Assembly: GCF_001705435.1 (NCBI RefSeq)
Contig: NZ_MDEN01000052.1
Span: forward strand, 62,001 to 126,000
Reading direction: 5' to 3'
Origin: Pseudomonas graminis
Lineage (GTDB): Bacteria > Pseudomonadota > Gammaproteobacteria > Pseudomonadales > Pseudomonadaceae
Length of the DNA: 64,000 bases
Shown one piece after another: positions 8,819 through 17,119 of the stretch (position 1 is the stretch's first letter; each line of letters opens with the position of its first letter). Made by a program: the position numbers and the translations under genes. Below the pieces are notes generated by a model that saw only the letters and a program-made list of their open reading frames with translations, did not search any database and was not told where the DNA came from.

Positions 8819-9647
8819 GGTAGCTCCTCTTCAACAGCCACTGATGCACGACGGTCACCAGCGTCATCATCCCCACCAGAATCATCGCCAGAGCGCTGGC
8901 CATGTTCGGGTCCAGCGTGATGTCGCCCGCCACCATCGCCGCGATGCGGATCGGCAAGACGTTGAAGTTGCCAGTGGTCAGCGCATACACCGTGGCGTAG
9001 GCGCCCAGCGCGTTGGCCAGCAGGATCACGAAGGTGCCGAGCAGCGCTGGGGTCAGCACCGGAATGCCGATGTGCCGCCAGAAATCCCAGCCGCTGGCGC
9101 CCAGCAGTGACGCCGACTCGCGCCAGTCTTCGCGCAGCGCGTCGAAAGCGGGGTAGAGCAGCAGCACGCCCAGGGGGATCTGGAAGTAGGTGTAAAGGAT
9201 GATCAGGCCGGTTTTCGAGTACAGGTTGAAGTCATCGATGATCCCGGCCTGTTTGAGAATCAGCGTCAGCGCGCCGTTGAAACCGAGCAGGATGATGAAG
9301 GCAAACGCCAGCGGGACGCCGGAAAAGTTACTGGTCATGTTGGCGAAGGCGCTGACGAAATCCCGCAGGCGCGACGGCACTTTGCGCAGGGAATAGCTGC
9401 CGAGGATCGCGATGATGATGCCGATCAGGCTCGACCAGAAGCTGATCTCCAGGCTGTACTGCATGGCCTGGCGGTAGAAACGCGAATTAAACGCCTTGAT
9501 GAAGTTGTCGATGCCCCAGCCGGCGTCTGATTGCAGGCTGTTGATCGCCACCCAGGCCAGCGGCGCGATCTGAAACGCGATGAAAAAAACCGCAAACGGC
9601 ACAAGGCACAACAGCCCCAGCCATTTGCCGCGACTTAGTGAATTCAC
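8805..9647 (-). CDS. ABC importer inner-membrane permease 1
   Basis: This is a 280-residue PotB-like permease with six predicted membrane segments and the EAA loop ESASLLGASGWDFWRHIGIP. A GTG start (VNSLSRGKW) was chosen because AGAGAGG lies 7 nt upstream and the start overlaps the stop of the phosphatase gene as GTGA; another GTG 18 nt upstream has no better ribosome site. It forms the transmembrane channel with permease 2. Confidence 0.88.
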   Translation of the reverse strand: MNSLSRGKWLGLLCLVPFAVFFIAFQIAPLAWVAINSLQSDAGWGIDNFIKAFNSRFYRQAMQYSLEISFWSSLIGIIIAILGSYSLRKVPSRLRDFVSAFANMTSNFSGVPLAFAFIILLGFNGALTLILKQAGIIDDFNLYSKTGLIILYTYFQIPLGVLLLYPAFDALREDWRESASLLGASGWDFWRHIGIPVLTPALLGTFVILLANALGAYATVYALTTGNFNVLPIRIAAMVAGDITLDPNMASALAMILVGMMTLVTVVHQWLLKRSYHVSR

Positions 9648-10450
9648 TTGAGCACCTCTCTGCACACGGGTTTGTCGTGGGGTACGCCGAGCAGCGCGCA
9701 GACGGTGCCGCAGATCTCGCTCTGTTTCGGTCGCGCCTCGGGGTCGAGGCTGAAGGCGTCACCGAGCACGAACAACGGGACTTCGCGCTCTTCCGGCAGC
9801 ACGCCGTTGTGCGAGCGGTCGTTGTTCATGCCGTGGTCGGCGGTCACCAGCACTTGATAGCCCGCATCCAGCCAGCGCTGCAGATATTCGGCGAGGATGA
9901 TGTCGGCCGAGCGTGCGCTGTTGCGGTACTGCGGGGTGTCGAGGCCGTGCTTGTGGCCGGCGTCATCGATGTTCATCGGGTGGACGAACAAGAAGTGCGG
10001 CGCGTGCGCTGTTCGAAGATGCTCGGCGTCGTCGAACAGGTGGGAATCGGGGTAGTGATCGACGTAGTAGAAGTGCCCGTGCTGAATCGGCAATTCGGCA
10101 TCGTCGGTGTGGCGGTCGCGTGCGGCAATGAACGGACTGCGGTTGTACAGCTCGCTGACCCAGTGGTACGCGGCAGCGGCAGTGGTCAGCCCGGCGTCGG
10201 TGGCGTAGTGAAACACGCTGCGCTGGCTGGAAAGCCGGGAAACCTGGTTGTGCACGATGCCACTGTCGATGGGCGCCACGCCGGTCAGGATGCATTCATA
10301 CAGCGGGCGGGACAGCGACGGCAGTTCGCATTCGAGTTTGTACAACGCCGCGCGGCCTGCGTTTCGGTAGGCCAGCAAATGCCCCATCGCATGTTGCGCC
10401 ACGCTGTAACTCAGGCCGTCCAGCAGGATGAGGATGACGTTGTGTTTCAT
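9644..10450 (-). CDS. Alkaline-phosphatase-superfamily hydrolase in ABC operon
   Basis: This is a 268-residue metal-dependent phosphoesterase of the alkaline phosphatase/nucleotide pyrophosphatase superfamily. Metal-ligand motifs are visible: LLDGLS near the N-terminus, DDAGHKHG and TADHGMN. The likely nucleophile lies in the ELPSLSRPLYE segment. No signal peptide is seen, so it acts in the cytoplasm. The start MKHNVILILL was chosen because CCGGAG lies just upstream. It is translationally coupled (GTGA) to permease 1 and follows the binding-protein gene. This suggests the importer brings in a phosphorus ester or phosphonate that this enzyme hydrolyses, which is an inference. Confidence 0.82.
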   Translation of the reverse strand: MKHNVILILLDGLSYSVAQHAMGHLLAYRNAGRAALYKLECELPSLSRPLYECILTGVAPIDSGIVHNQVSRLSSQRSVFHYATDAGLTTAAAAYHWVSELYNRSPFIAARDRHTDDAELPIQHGHFYYVDHYPDSHLFDDAEHLRTAHAPHFLFVHPMNIDDAGHKHGLDTPQYRNSARSADIILAEYLQRWLDAGYQVLVTADHGMNNDRSHNGVLPEEREVPLFVLGDAFSLDPEARPKQSEICGTVCALLGVPHDKPVCREVLK

Positions 10451-10483
10451 GGCATCTCCGGAGGGTGGATCGCCAAACATCAC

Positions 10484-10573
10484 TGTAGGAGTGAGCTTGC
10501 TCGCGATCGCGGTATGCCTGCGACAGACAGGTCGAGTGACACACCGACATCGCGAGCAAGCTCACTCCTACAA
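10484..10573. repeat. Inverted REP pair between binding-protein and phosphatase genes
   Basis: GTAGGAGTGAGCTTGCTCGC and its inverted partner GCGAGCAAGCTCACTCCTAC enclose about 50 bp. Lying inside an operon just after the binding-protein gene, it could stabilise the upstream mRNA segment and give the binding protein higher expression, as REP units do in other importer operons. Confidence 0.75.
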
Positions 10574-10597
10574 GGGGGCTGCGTTAGCCGTTGAGGA

Positions 10598-11665
10598 TTA
10601 CTGCATCTCGACGATGACTTGCTCGTTCCACTGTTGTGGCAGGGCTTTCGAGGATTTTTCCCAGGCCGCAGCGTCTTTGATCGGGGTCACGTTCTTGTAC
10701 TGCTCGTTAGGCAGCAGCTTGGCCTGGACCTCTGGCGGCAATGTCAGGTGCTCGGCGCGGATCGGGCGTGCGTTGCCTTTGGCCAGGTTGATCTGCCCGG
10801 CGTCGCTGAAGATGTATTCGCGGGCCAGCTTGGCGGCGTTCGGGTGCTTGGCGTACTTGTTGATGATCGTGGTGTAGCCCGAGATCACCGAGCCGTCGGA
10901 CGGGATCAGTACCACGTAGTCGTCAGGATTGGTCATCTTGGCCTTGTAGCTCAGGCCGTTGAAGTCCCAGACCACGCCCACTTCCACTTCGCCCTTTTCC
11001 ATCGACTGGATCGTTGGGTTGTTGATGCCCAAGCGCTTTTGTTTGGCCAGTTCGGTGAACAGTTGCAGGCCCGGCGCGAGGTTGGTCTCATCGCCTTTCA
11101 TGGAAATCGCAGCGGCCAGTACGCCGTTGGCAGCCTGGGCCGCAGTGCTGACATCACCGATGGTGACCTTGTACTTGCCGTTTTTCAGATCAGCCCATTT
11201 GGTCGGTACGTCGGAGCCGTGCAACAGTTTTTTGTTGACGATGAACGCGATGGTGCCGGTGTATGCCAGCGCCCAGTGGCCTTCCTTATCCTTGGCCCAG
11301 TCAGGCACTTGCGCCCAGGTGCTCGGCTTGTAGGGCTGAGTGACGCCCTTGGCGACAGCGATCGGGCCGAACGCTGCACCCACGTCGCCGATGTCAGCGC
11401 TCGCGTTGTCTTTTTCCGCATCGAACTTGGCCACTTCCTGAGCCGAACTCATGTCGGTGTCCATGTGCACCAGACCGTATTTGGCGGTCAGGTCGGTCCA
11501 GGTGCCTTTCCAGTTCGCCCAGTCATCGGGCATGCCCACGCTGTTGACCGCGCCTTCGGCCTTGGCCGCGGCTTCGAGGGTTTTGAGGTCGGTGTCGGCG
11601 GCCATGGCCGACGTGCTCAGCGCGATGGCCGAACCCAGGAGTGATGCCAGCAAAAGGTGTTTCAT
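10598..11665 (-). CDS. Periplasmic substrate-binding protein of ABC importer
   Basis: This 355-residue extracellular solute-binding protein has a clear signal peptide (residues 1-22, cleavage after AMA). The mature part is of the PotD/iron/phosphonate-binding type, with WDFNGLSYKAKM and GYTTIINKYAKHPNAAK typical of that fold. It is the first gene of the importer operon, facing the divergent UTRA regulator. A TGGTCTAG-type operator lies 58 nt upstream of its start. The ligand cannot be read from sequence. Confidence 0.9.
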   Translation of the reverse strand: MKHLLLASLLGSAIALSTSAMAADTDLKTLEAAAKAEGAVNSVGMPDDWANWKGTWTDLTAKYGLVHMDTDMSSAQEVAKFDAEKDNASADIGDVGAAFGPIAVAKGVTQPYKPSTWAQVPDWAKDKEGHWALAYTGTIAFIVNKKLLHGSDVPTKWADLKNGKYKVTIGDVSTAAQAANGVLAAAISMKGDETNLAPGLQLFTELAKQKRLGINNPTIQSMEKGEVEVGVVWDFNGLSYKAKMTNPDDYVVLIPSDGSVISGYTTIINKYAKHPNAAKLAREYIFSDAGQINLAKGNARPIRAEHLTLPPEVQAKLLPNEQYKNVTPIKDAAAWEKSSKALPQQWNEQVIVEMQ

Positions 11666-11722
11666 TCGAAGCTCCTTTGTGCACTTCTCGACGGACTCAT
11701 AGAAGTGTTCGTTGCGGATGAT

Positions 11723-11734
11723 TGGTCTAGGTCA
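11723..11734. promoter_or_regulatory. Putative GntR/UTRA operator 1
   Basis: TGGTCTAGGTCA matches the HutC/UTRA-type palindrome TGGTCTAGACCA at 10 of 12 positions. It lies about 60 nt upstream of the binding-protein start, a position fitting repression of the importer operon. Confidence 0.55.
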
Positions 11735-12000
11735 GCAATACCTGAGCCAAGTTAGGCCAGTAACATGACGCTTTCGTGTCTGGACCGACTCTTGCTGGAG
11801 CAAGCCACAACCCGGGCAATCGCTGTGAAATGAGCGTAGACCATGCTCAAGCGCCTGATCTGAAAGGCCCTGACGATTTCCTGAAGTCCGGCGTTGCCGC
11901 CGCTCCCGGCTGGAATGTCACGCAACGGTCATCTACGCTGCCTAGGCTCTGGAGCACCGAAACGGGCCAGTCAGCGAGCGACCTTGCCCTTAAATAGCGC

Positions 12001-12012
12001 TGGTCTAGTCCA
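12001..12012. promoter_or_regulatory. Putative GntR/UTRA operator 2 (autoregulatory)
   Basis: TGGTCTAGTCCA matches TGGTCTAGACCA at 11 of 12 positions and ends 13 nt before the regulator start codon, so it would allow autoregulation. A weaker site (GTGTCTGGACCG, 8 of 12) lies at 11776. Confidence 0.6.
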
Positions 12013-12025
12013 GATAGGTAACGCA

Positions 12026-12745
12026 ATGCGCGAAGAAATGCCCCGAGCGGTGACGACCATCTGCAATGCGCTGCAAGAGCAGATCGAGCACGGTCTGCTG
12101 CCGCCGGGCAGCAAGTTGCCGGCCGAGCGCAAGCTGAGCGAGGTCTTCGATACCACCCGCATTACCTTGCGCGAGGCATTGGTGCAGCTTGAGGCGCGGG
12201 GCTTGATCTACCGCGAGGAGCGGCGCGGCTGGTTCATTTCACCGCCGCGACTGGCCTATGACCTGATGCGCCGCAGCCACTTTCACGCGATGGTTCAGGC
12301 TCAGGGGCGGGTGCCCGCGACCCAGGTGATATCCGCGCGGCTGCAACCGGCCTCGGCGGTCATCTGCGGGTTGCTGCAGTTGCCGGCGCTGTCCAGTGTG
12401 ATCCAGATCTGCCGCGCCCGCCGTATTGACGAGCGACTGGTGCTCTATGTCGAGCACTACCTCAATCCCGATTACTTTCCGCAGATCCTCGATCTGGACC
12501 TGAACCAGTCGCTGACCGAGCTCTACGCCAGCCATTACGACATTCGCTATGGCCAGGTGCGTTTCGAAATGGTGCCCACGGCGCTGCCCATGGAAGCGGC
12601 GGGAGCGCTGAAAGTCTCCATCGGCAGCCCGGGCCTGCGCATCGCCCGGGTCAATCACGACCAGCGCGGCCGGCTGATCGATTGCGATCTGGAGTATTGG
12701 CGCCATGACGCGATTCACGTGAGCGCAGTGGTGGCGGATATTTGA
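12026..12745 (+). CDS. GntR-family regulator with UTRA domain
   Basis: This is a 239-residue HutC-type regulator. The winged helix-turn-helix spans about 5-75 (LPPGSKLPAERKLSEVFDTT, then RITLREALVQLEARGLI) and the UTRA ligand-binding domain spans about 95-235. ATG at 12026 was chosen because it gives the family N-terminus; an upstream in-frame extension has no ribosome site. It is divergent from the importer operon and probably senses the imported compound or a metabolite of it. Confidence 0.92.
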   Translation: MREEMPRAVTTICNALQEQIEHGLLPPGSKLPAERKLSEVFDTTRITLREALVQLEARGLIYREERRGWFISPPRLAYDLMRRSHFHAMVQAQGRVPATQVISARLQPASAVICGLLQLPALSSVIQICRARRIDERLVLYVEHYLNPDYFPQILDLDLNQSLTELYASHYDIRYGQVRFEMVPTALPMEAAGALKVSIGSPGLRIARVNHDQRGRLIDCDLEYWRHDAIHVSAVVADI

Positions 12746-13030
12746 ATTCCTTTGGTGAAGTTGTGTTGTGAGCTTCGTACTCCACATCAGGCGCTCTGCT
12801 TGGCCCTTAATTTATGCTTATAAGATCAATTTGAAATTAACATTATTTCGAATTTGAATAGCTTTATTCTTTATGTTTATGATTTTTAAAGTGAATCATG
12901 TCGCATGATCGGATCTCTGGCTGCGTTTGCTCATTCGCGGGTTCTTGAGCTGCCGTTGCCAAATGCATGTATTGCGTCACACTGATAGCGTTATCCATCA
13001 TTCAGCTAACGCCATGGAAAGGAATTCATT
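12746..13030. other. AT-rich intergenic region
   Basis: The segment from about 12800 to 12890 is strongly AT-rich compared with its neighbours. It holds the presumed promoter of the Ig-like gene and a GGAAAGGAA ribosome site at the right end. No RNA gene or repeat was recognised. The composition shift suggests DNA acquired from outside. Confidence 0.5.
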
Positions 13031-13711
13031 ATGGAGCGGCAGGTCCAGTTAAAAGAAGCCAACGGGGCTGACAGCAACGCCGATGCCCAGGTGGAGTTGT
13101 TTGATAACGGTGTTTCGCTGGGATTTGTCCCAGTGAGCGGCCGCGTGTGGGAAAAGAATGTTTCAGGGCTGGAGGAGGGGGCTCACAGCTTTATTGCAAA
13201 GACAGCAGACGGTACGACTGTTTCCGACCCGTGGGCCTTACAGGTTGAGCGTGCGCTAGCGGGCGTTGAGAATTTCGACTCGCTTCCAGATACCATGATC
13301 TCAGTTGGTCAAAGCATCGAAGCGCCGATGATGACGATTACGTTTTTAGAAGGTGTGGGTAATGTAGGCATCTTGCCTGCGGGCACCAATTATCCCGGAA
13401 AGATAGAAAAGCAGACGCTGAACTTCCATGCAAAATTTACTGGCGGAAATCCAAAGCCACCGGGTCAGACCGTCAGTGTGAAGTTGAGAGGGAGTTGCTC
13501 TAAAGTGAGTTTTTGGTGCCGCGCTACGAACGAGAGGGATCACCAGGTATCTTTTTATAATCATGAGGGTTCGCCATTGGGGATAGTGGTATTACCCCCC
13601 GAGAGCCCCTATGTGACTGAAAGTACATTCTCTGCCGTGGGTATTAGAGAGATGGTATTTAAAACGGCTCGCGGAGATTGGTTTTTAGTCGATACGTTTA
13701 CGTTTGAGTAG
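13031..13711 (+). CDS. Small Ig-like domain protein with C-terminal beta-rich module
   Basis: This 226-residue protein has no signal peptide. Residues about 18-75 look like one Ig-like repeat (VELFDNGVSLG, then GLEEGAHSFIAKTADG) of the kind found in tandem in large Pseudomonas proteins. Residues about 80-226 form a different, beta-rich module (ENFDSLPDTMISVGQSIEAP, ending FLVDTFTFE). It looks like a minimal, one-repeat version of those modular proteins. The upstream DNA is AT-rich, and a second Ig-like gene lies at 16531 beyond the MscS gene. Function is unknown. Confidence 0.75.
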   Translation: MERQVQLKEANGADSNADAQVELFDNGVSLGFVPVSGRVWEKNVSGLEEGAHSFIAKTADGTTVSDPWALQVERALAGVENFDSLPDTMISVGQSIEAPMMTITFLEGVGNVGILPAGTNYPGKIEKQTLNFHAKFTGGNPKPPGQTVSVKLRGSCSKVSFWCRATNERDHQVSFYNHEGSPLGIVVLPPESPYVTESTFSAVGIREMVFKTARGDWFLVDTFTFE

Positions 13712-13833
13712 CTGCCCCGGCATGTGGGAGTTCTGAATCGTGTTTTGGGTCATCAGCGAGATAGCCCCGAGGCCGATTTCCGACAGAGGCTCCACCAAGC
13801 GTCACTCTCAGCGATGGTCGACAGGCTGACACA

Positions 13834-16023
13834 TCAGCCTGCCGGGTCACCCTTCTTCCCACGCACCTCACTTACGCTGCCACCATTGGTGTTGACCTGC
13901 ACGCTCAATCTAGGGGTCGCGAGATCCATCCCCGCTTCATCCAGATAACGCTTGAGCGACAGGTTGAACGCCCGCGACACTTCCCACTGCTTTATCGGCG
14001 CGGTCTTGAAGCGCGCGCGCAGAATGGCGTTGCCGGACTCGAAACTCTCCACCCCCTGAATCTCCAGCGGCGACCAGATGTTGCGTCGTTGCAGCGGGTC
14101 GGTGCGCATCTTCTGGCCGACGTCGCGGATCATCTTCAGGGCGTCATCGATGTTCATGCTCGCCGGGATGGCGATGCGGAAGATCGCGTAACCGAACTCC
14201 CGCGAGTAGTTCTGAATGCTCTTGATCTCACTGAACGGAATGGTGTGGACGATGCCGTCGATGTCGCGCAGGCGCACCGTGCGAATGGTCAGGCCTTCCA
14301 CGGTCCCCAGGTGGCCGCCGACGTCCACGTAATCGTCGATGGCCAGGGAGTCTTCGATGATGATGAACAGCCCGGTGATCAAATCCGCCACCAGCGACTG
14401 GGCGCCGAAACCGATGGCCAGACCGATCACACCGGCACCGGCCAGCAGCGGTGTCACGTTCATGCCCATGTTCGCCAGCGCGACGATCAGCGCGATGATG
14501 AAGATGGTCACGAACAGCACGTTGCGGATCAGCGGCATCATGGTCTGCGCGCGGGTATTGGCCAGGCCCTTGCGCGAGCGGGTGAGGGCGTGATGAATCG
14601 CCGTGTCTGCGAGAATCCAGATCAGCCAGGCAAACATCAGCGTGGCCGCCAGGCCGATCAGCCGCAGACTGATGTCGCGGCCGTCGCCTTCGGCGAAGCC
14701 AATCAACGACAAACCCCAGACTCGCAGGCCCAGTTCGATGAACACCAGCCAGATCAGCATGTGCGCAACGGTATAAAAGAAGTTCTTCAGGCGGTCCGAA
14801 TACAGGGCGTGACGCTTGTGAGCGTGGCTTGGCTTGAGTGAATGACGCCGCACCAGGCCGTTAATGACCATGCACATCACCAGCAGCACGGTACAGATCA
14901 GGGCCTGACGTAATGCGGTACTGGTGTCGCCAGCCGAAAAGAACGTGGCGAACAGGGAAACGCCCACCAGTACCAGCGCCGGCAGGTACCAGAACGTACC
15001 GAGGACCTCGATGCTGTCGCTCAGGGCGCGGCGTTTGAGGCGACGCTCCAGGGCCTGGTTGCGGATCAGGTGTGCGATCGGGCGCCGGAAACGAATGATG
15101 AACAGGCCGGTGGACAGCGCGGCCATGACATTGGCCAGGGTTGCGGCGGTGTGCGCCAGGTGCACGCCAAGGCTGGCGACCAGGCGCGGATCGCTCAACG
15201 CCTCGCCGAACGCGGCAAAGCTGCCGATCCACCACAGCGGCCGAAACGCCTGATGCCGCAGGATGTACAGCGCCCGATGCCGGTGCGGCCCGTCCAGCAG
15301 TGAAAACGCGATAACACACACCGCCGAGAACAGCGTGCCAACGACCAACGCGTAAGCGAGCACCATCGCCAGATCGCGGCCGAGCGACGGCGGCAGGGAG
15401 TAACTCAGGTAGATCGTGATGACCAGCGCCACCAGCCAAGGGCCCAGCTTGCGTAGCGCGAAGCGCAGCATGTCCGACAGGCGCGGGTGCTGCGGAAGCT
15501 CGGCGGAAAGGCCGAAGCGCAAGCGCACCTTGTGGCCCAGCCAGATCAACGCCGCCGCCAGCAGGCCCCAGATCGCCAGCACCACGGCAAAGCCCCAGAT
15601 GATTGGCCACCACTGGTTGGCCGGCAGCATCAGCGCCATCAGCTCGTCCTCTGCCATACCCGCCTCATCCGCCCAGCGGCTGAGCGGGCTGTCGGTGCCG
15701 GTGAACTGTTTTTCCAGCTCGGCAAGCGAGCTGCCGATGAGGCCCAGTACGCCTTGCTCCACGGTTGGCTGCGCTTTTTTGGTGGCGTCCCTCAGCTTCT
15801 TCAGGTCTTGCAGCAACTTGCTGCGCTGCTGATCGTTTTCCAGCGACGTGATGACCTCGTCCAGGGACTGCCCCAGCGGTTCCTGGGCCTGAGGCTGCGT
15901 CTTGTCGCCGCCACTGAGCAGACTTGGCAGGCCAGCGGCGTGGGTCAACGCAAACGGGAACAGCGCCAGCAGGCAGAGCAAAAACAGGCGGGGCAGAACG
16001 GAAAGGCGGGTGGGAGCGATCAC
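13834..16023 (-). CDS. Large mechanosensitive channel of MscS family
   Basis: This 729-residue inner-membrane protein has a signal peptide (cleavage near THA/AG), a periplasmic helical part (about 35-120) and many membrane segments. The C-terminal MscS core is near 490-700 (GVIGLAIGFGAQSLVADLITG is the pore-lining region, then GTVEGLTIRTVRLRDIDG). The length and layout resemble YbiO of E. coli (741 residues). It should open under osmotic downshock to release solutes. It is convergent with the Ig-like gene. Confidence 0.9.
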   Translation of the reverse strand: MIAPTRLSVLPRLFLLCLLALFPFALTHAAGLPSLLSGGDKTQPQAQEPLGQSLDEVITSLENDQQRSKLLQDLKKLRDATKKAQPTVEQGVLGLIGSSLAELEKQFTGTDSPLSRWADEAGMAEDELMALMLPANQWWPIIWGFAVVLAIWGLLAAALIWLGHKVRLRFGLSAELPQHPRLSDMLRFALRKLGPWLVALVITIYLSYSLPPSLGRDLAMVLAYALVVGTLFSAVCVIAFSLLDGPHRHRALYILRHQAFRPLWWIGSFAAFGEALSDPRLVASLGVHLAHTAATLANVMAALSTGLFIIRFRRPIAHLIRNQALERRLKRRALSDSIEVLGTFWYLPALVLVGVSLFATFFSAGDTSTALRQALICTVLLVMCMVINGLVRRHSLKPSHAHKRHALYSDRLKNFFYTVAHMLIWLVFIELGLRVWGLSLIGFAEGDGRDISLRLIGLAATLMFAWLIWILADTAIHHALTRSRKGLANTRAQTMMPLIRNVLFVTIFIIALIVALANMGMNVTPLLAGAGVIGLAIGFGAQSLVADLITGLFIIIEDSLAIDDYVDVGGHLGTVEGLTIRTVRLRDIDGIVHTIPFSEIKSIQNYSREFGYAIFRIAIPASMNIDDALKMIRDVGQKMRTDPLQRRNIWSPLEIQGVESFESGNAILRARFKTAPIKQWEVSRAFNLSLKRYLDEAGMDLATPRLSVQVNTNGGSVSEVRGKKGDPAG

Positions 16024-16530
16024 CTGGAAACAGACCTCGAATAGACAGGCGCTTGGGATGGCGTGGTTTGGGAGCCATGCCGGGTCAAGCAGAGGCGGAT
16101 GAGTTTACGAGGGGATGGGGGGTGTGGCGAGGAGATTTAGCGGTGTTCAATAGAATGGAGACGTTTCAGTGGCCGCGTGAGATGTAAGAGGAACAGCTTG
16201 CCTCTCTCTCTTTAATGCTGCGAGCGGTCCCCACCCAGTAGATTGCATATCATGTTGGTTTTAAGGAGTGGGTCATGTTCGAGCGGTCCATTGTTTGAGG
16301 TTGGTGTCCGCAGCTTAATATCAACTGTGGCCTTGGGTATTCGTAGAGCGCTGGTTGTGCCTCTACACCTAAACTCTTCAATCATTACTTAATTTGCTCT
16401 AGCTGGTTATTTTTGATTTTTATCATCAAGCAGGGTTTACCTGATGTATCGAAAATAAGCCGACTGCGCGTCTCGTCATCCGTGGCGCGCAGTGCCGTAA
16501 GCGAAGCCAGACTGTCATCCAGACGTATTA
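16024..16530. other. AT-rich region with possible frameshifted gene remnant
   Basis: No intact gene was found. On the minus strand, a reading frame from about 16537 to a stop at 16385-16387 encodes a plausible peptide (TPVIIRLDDSLASLTALR and onward) in a different frame from the Ig-like gene that stops at 16531. It may be the frameshifted C-terminal part of that gene. The rest (16024-16380) shows nothing recognisable. Confidence 0.4.
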
Positions 16531-16842
16531 TTACTGGGGTGGTGCCAAATTGTTGACCGAATACTCTTCCGACACAATGCCCGTCGCCTGAGCGCCTGCG
16601 ACAAAGCGGTGTTCGCCCTTCGCAAGGTCATTGAGCAGCACTTTCCAACCGCCGAATTCATTTGCTTCAGTCGTGGCTAACATTTGGGTTTGGTCTTTAA
16701 TATCAATCCTGGCGTTCTTTTCAGAACTTCCGTATAGCTCCATGGTGTCACCAGCAGAGCCACCTCTTTCAACGTCGAATCCGCCCGAGCGAATGATGAC
16801 GATGATCGGCTTGATCGCTGAACCGCTATTTTGATTATCCAT
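16531..16842 (-). CDS. Short Ig-like domain protein, possibly truncated
   Basis: This 103-residue protein starts at an ATG preceded by AGGA. Its second half (GGWKVLLNDLAKGEHRFVAGA) resembles the Ig-like module of the gene at 13031 (GLEEGAHSFIAKTADG). There is no signal peptide. It ends soon after one module, and a continuing coding-like frame follows in another phase down to 16385, so a frameshift may have shortened it. Function is unknown. Confidence 0.6.
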   Translation of the reverse strand: MDNQNSGSAIKPIIVIIRSGGFDVERGGSAGDTMELYGSSEKNARIDIKDQTQMLATTEANEFGGWKVLLNDLAKGEHRFVAGAQATGIVSEEYSVNNLAPPQ

Positions 16843-17088
16843 GATGCTATTCCTTTGTATGAGTGGAGGATGCCACTTGATTATAGGGCGTGCGGTATAG
16901 CCTCAGTCCATCAAAATGGTTATCGACGTTATATTAAGTTGCGATAGACATTATTCCGATTCGGAACCAGCTCGAGTGGTTAGGGTATTGAAGTAGCGTA
17001 ATTGTTGTCGTGGGCACGATGAGCCCCAGGCAGCGCAGCCCTTGCCGGTCGCAACGCAGGAATGACAGGAGGGTAGGAAAAAGCGTGC

Positions 17089-17104
17089 TGCGGCGAGCGC
17101 CGCA
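17089..17104 (-). terminator. Probable apeB terminator
   Basis: TGCGGCG and CGCCGCA form a 7-bp stem with a 2-nt loop. On the minus strand it is followed after 6 nt by TTTTT. It lies 15 nt past the apeB stop. Confidence 0.5.
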
Positions 17105-17119
17105 ACGCGCTGTTGATAA

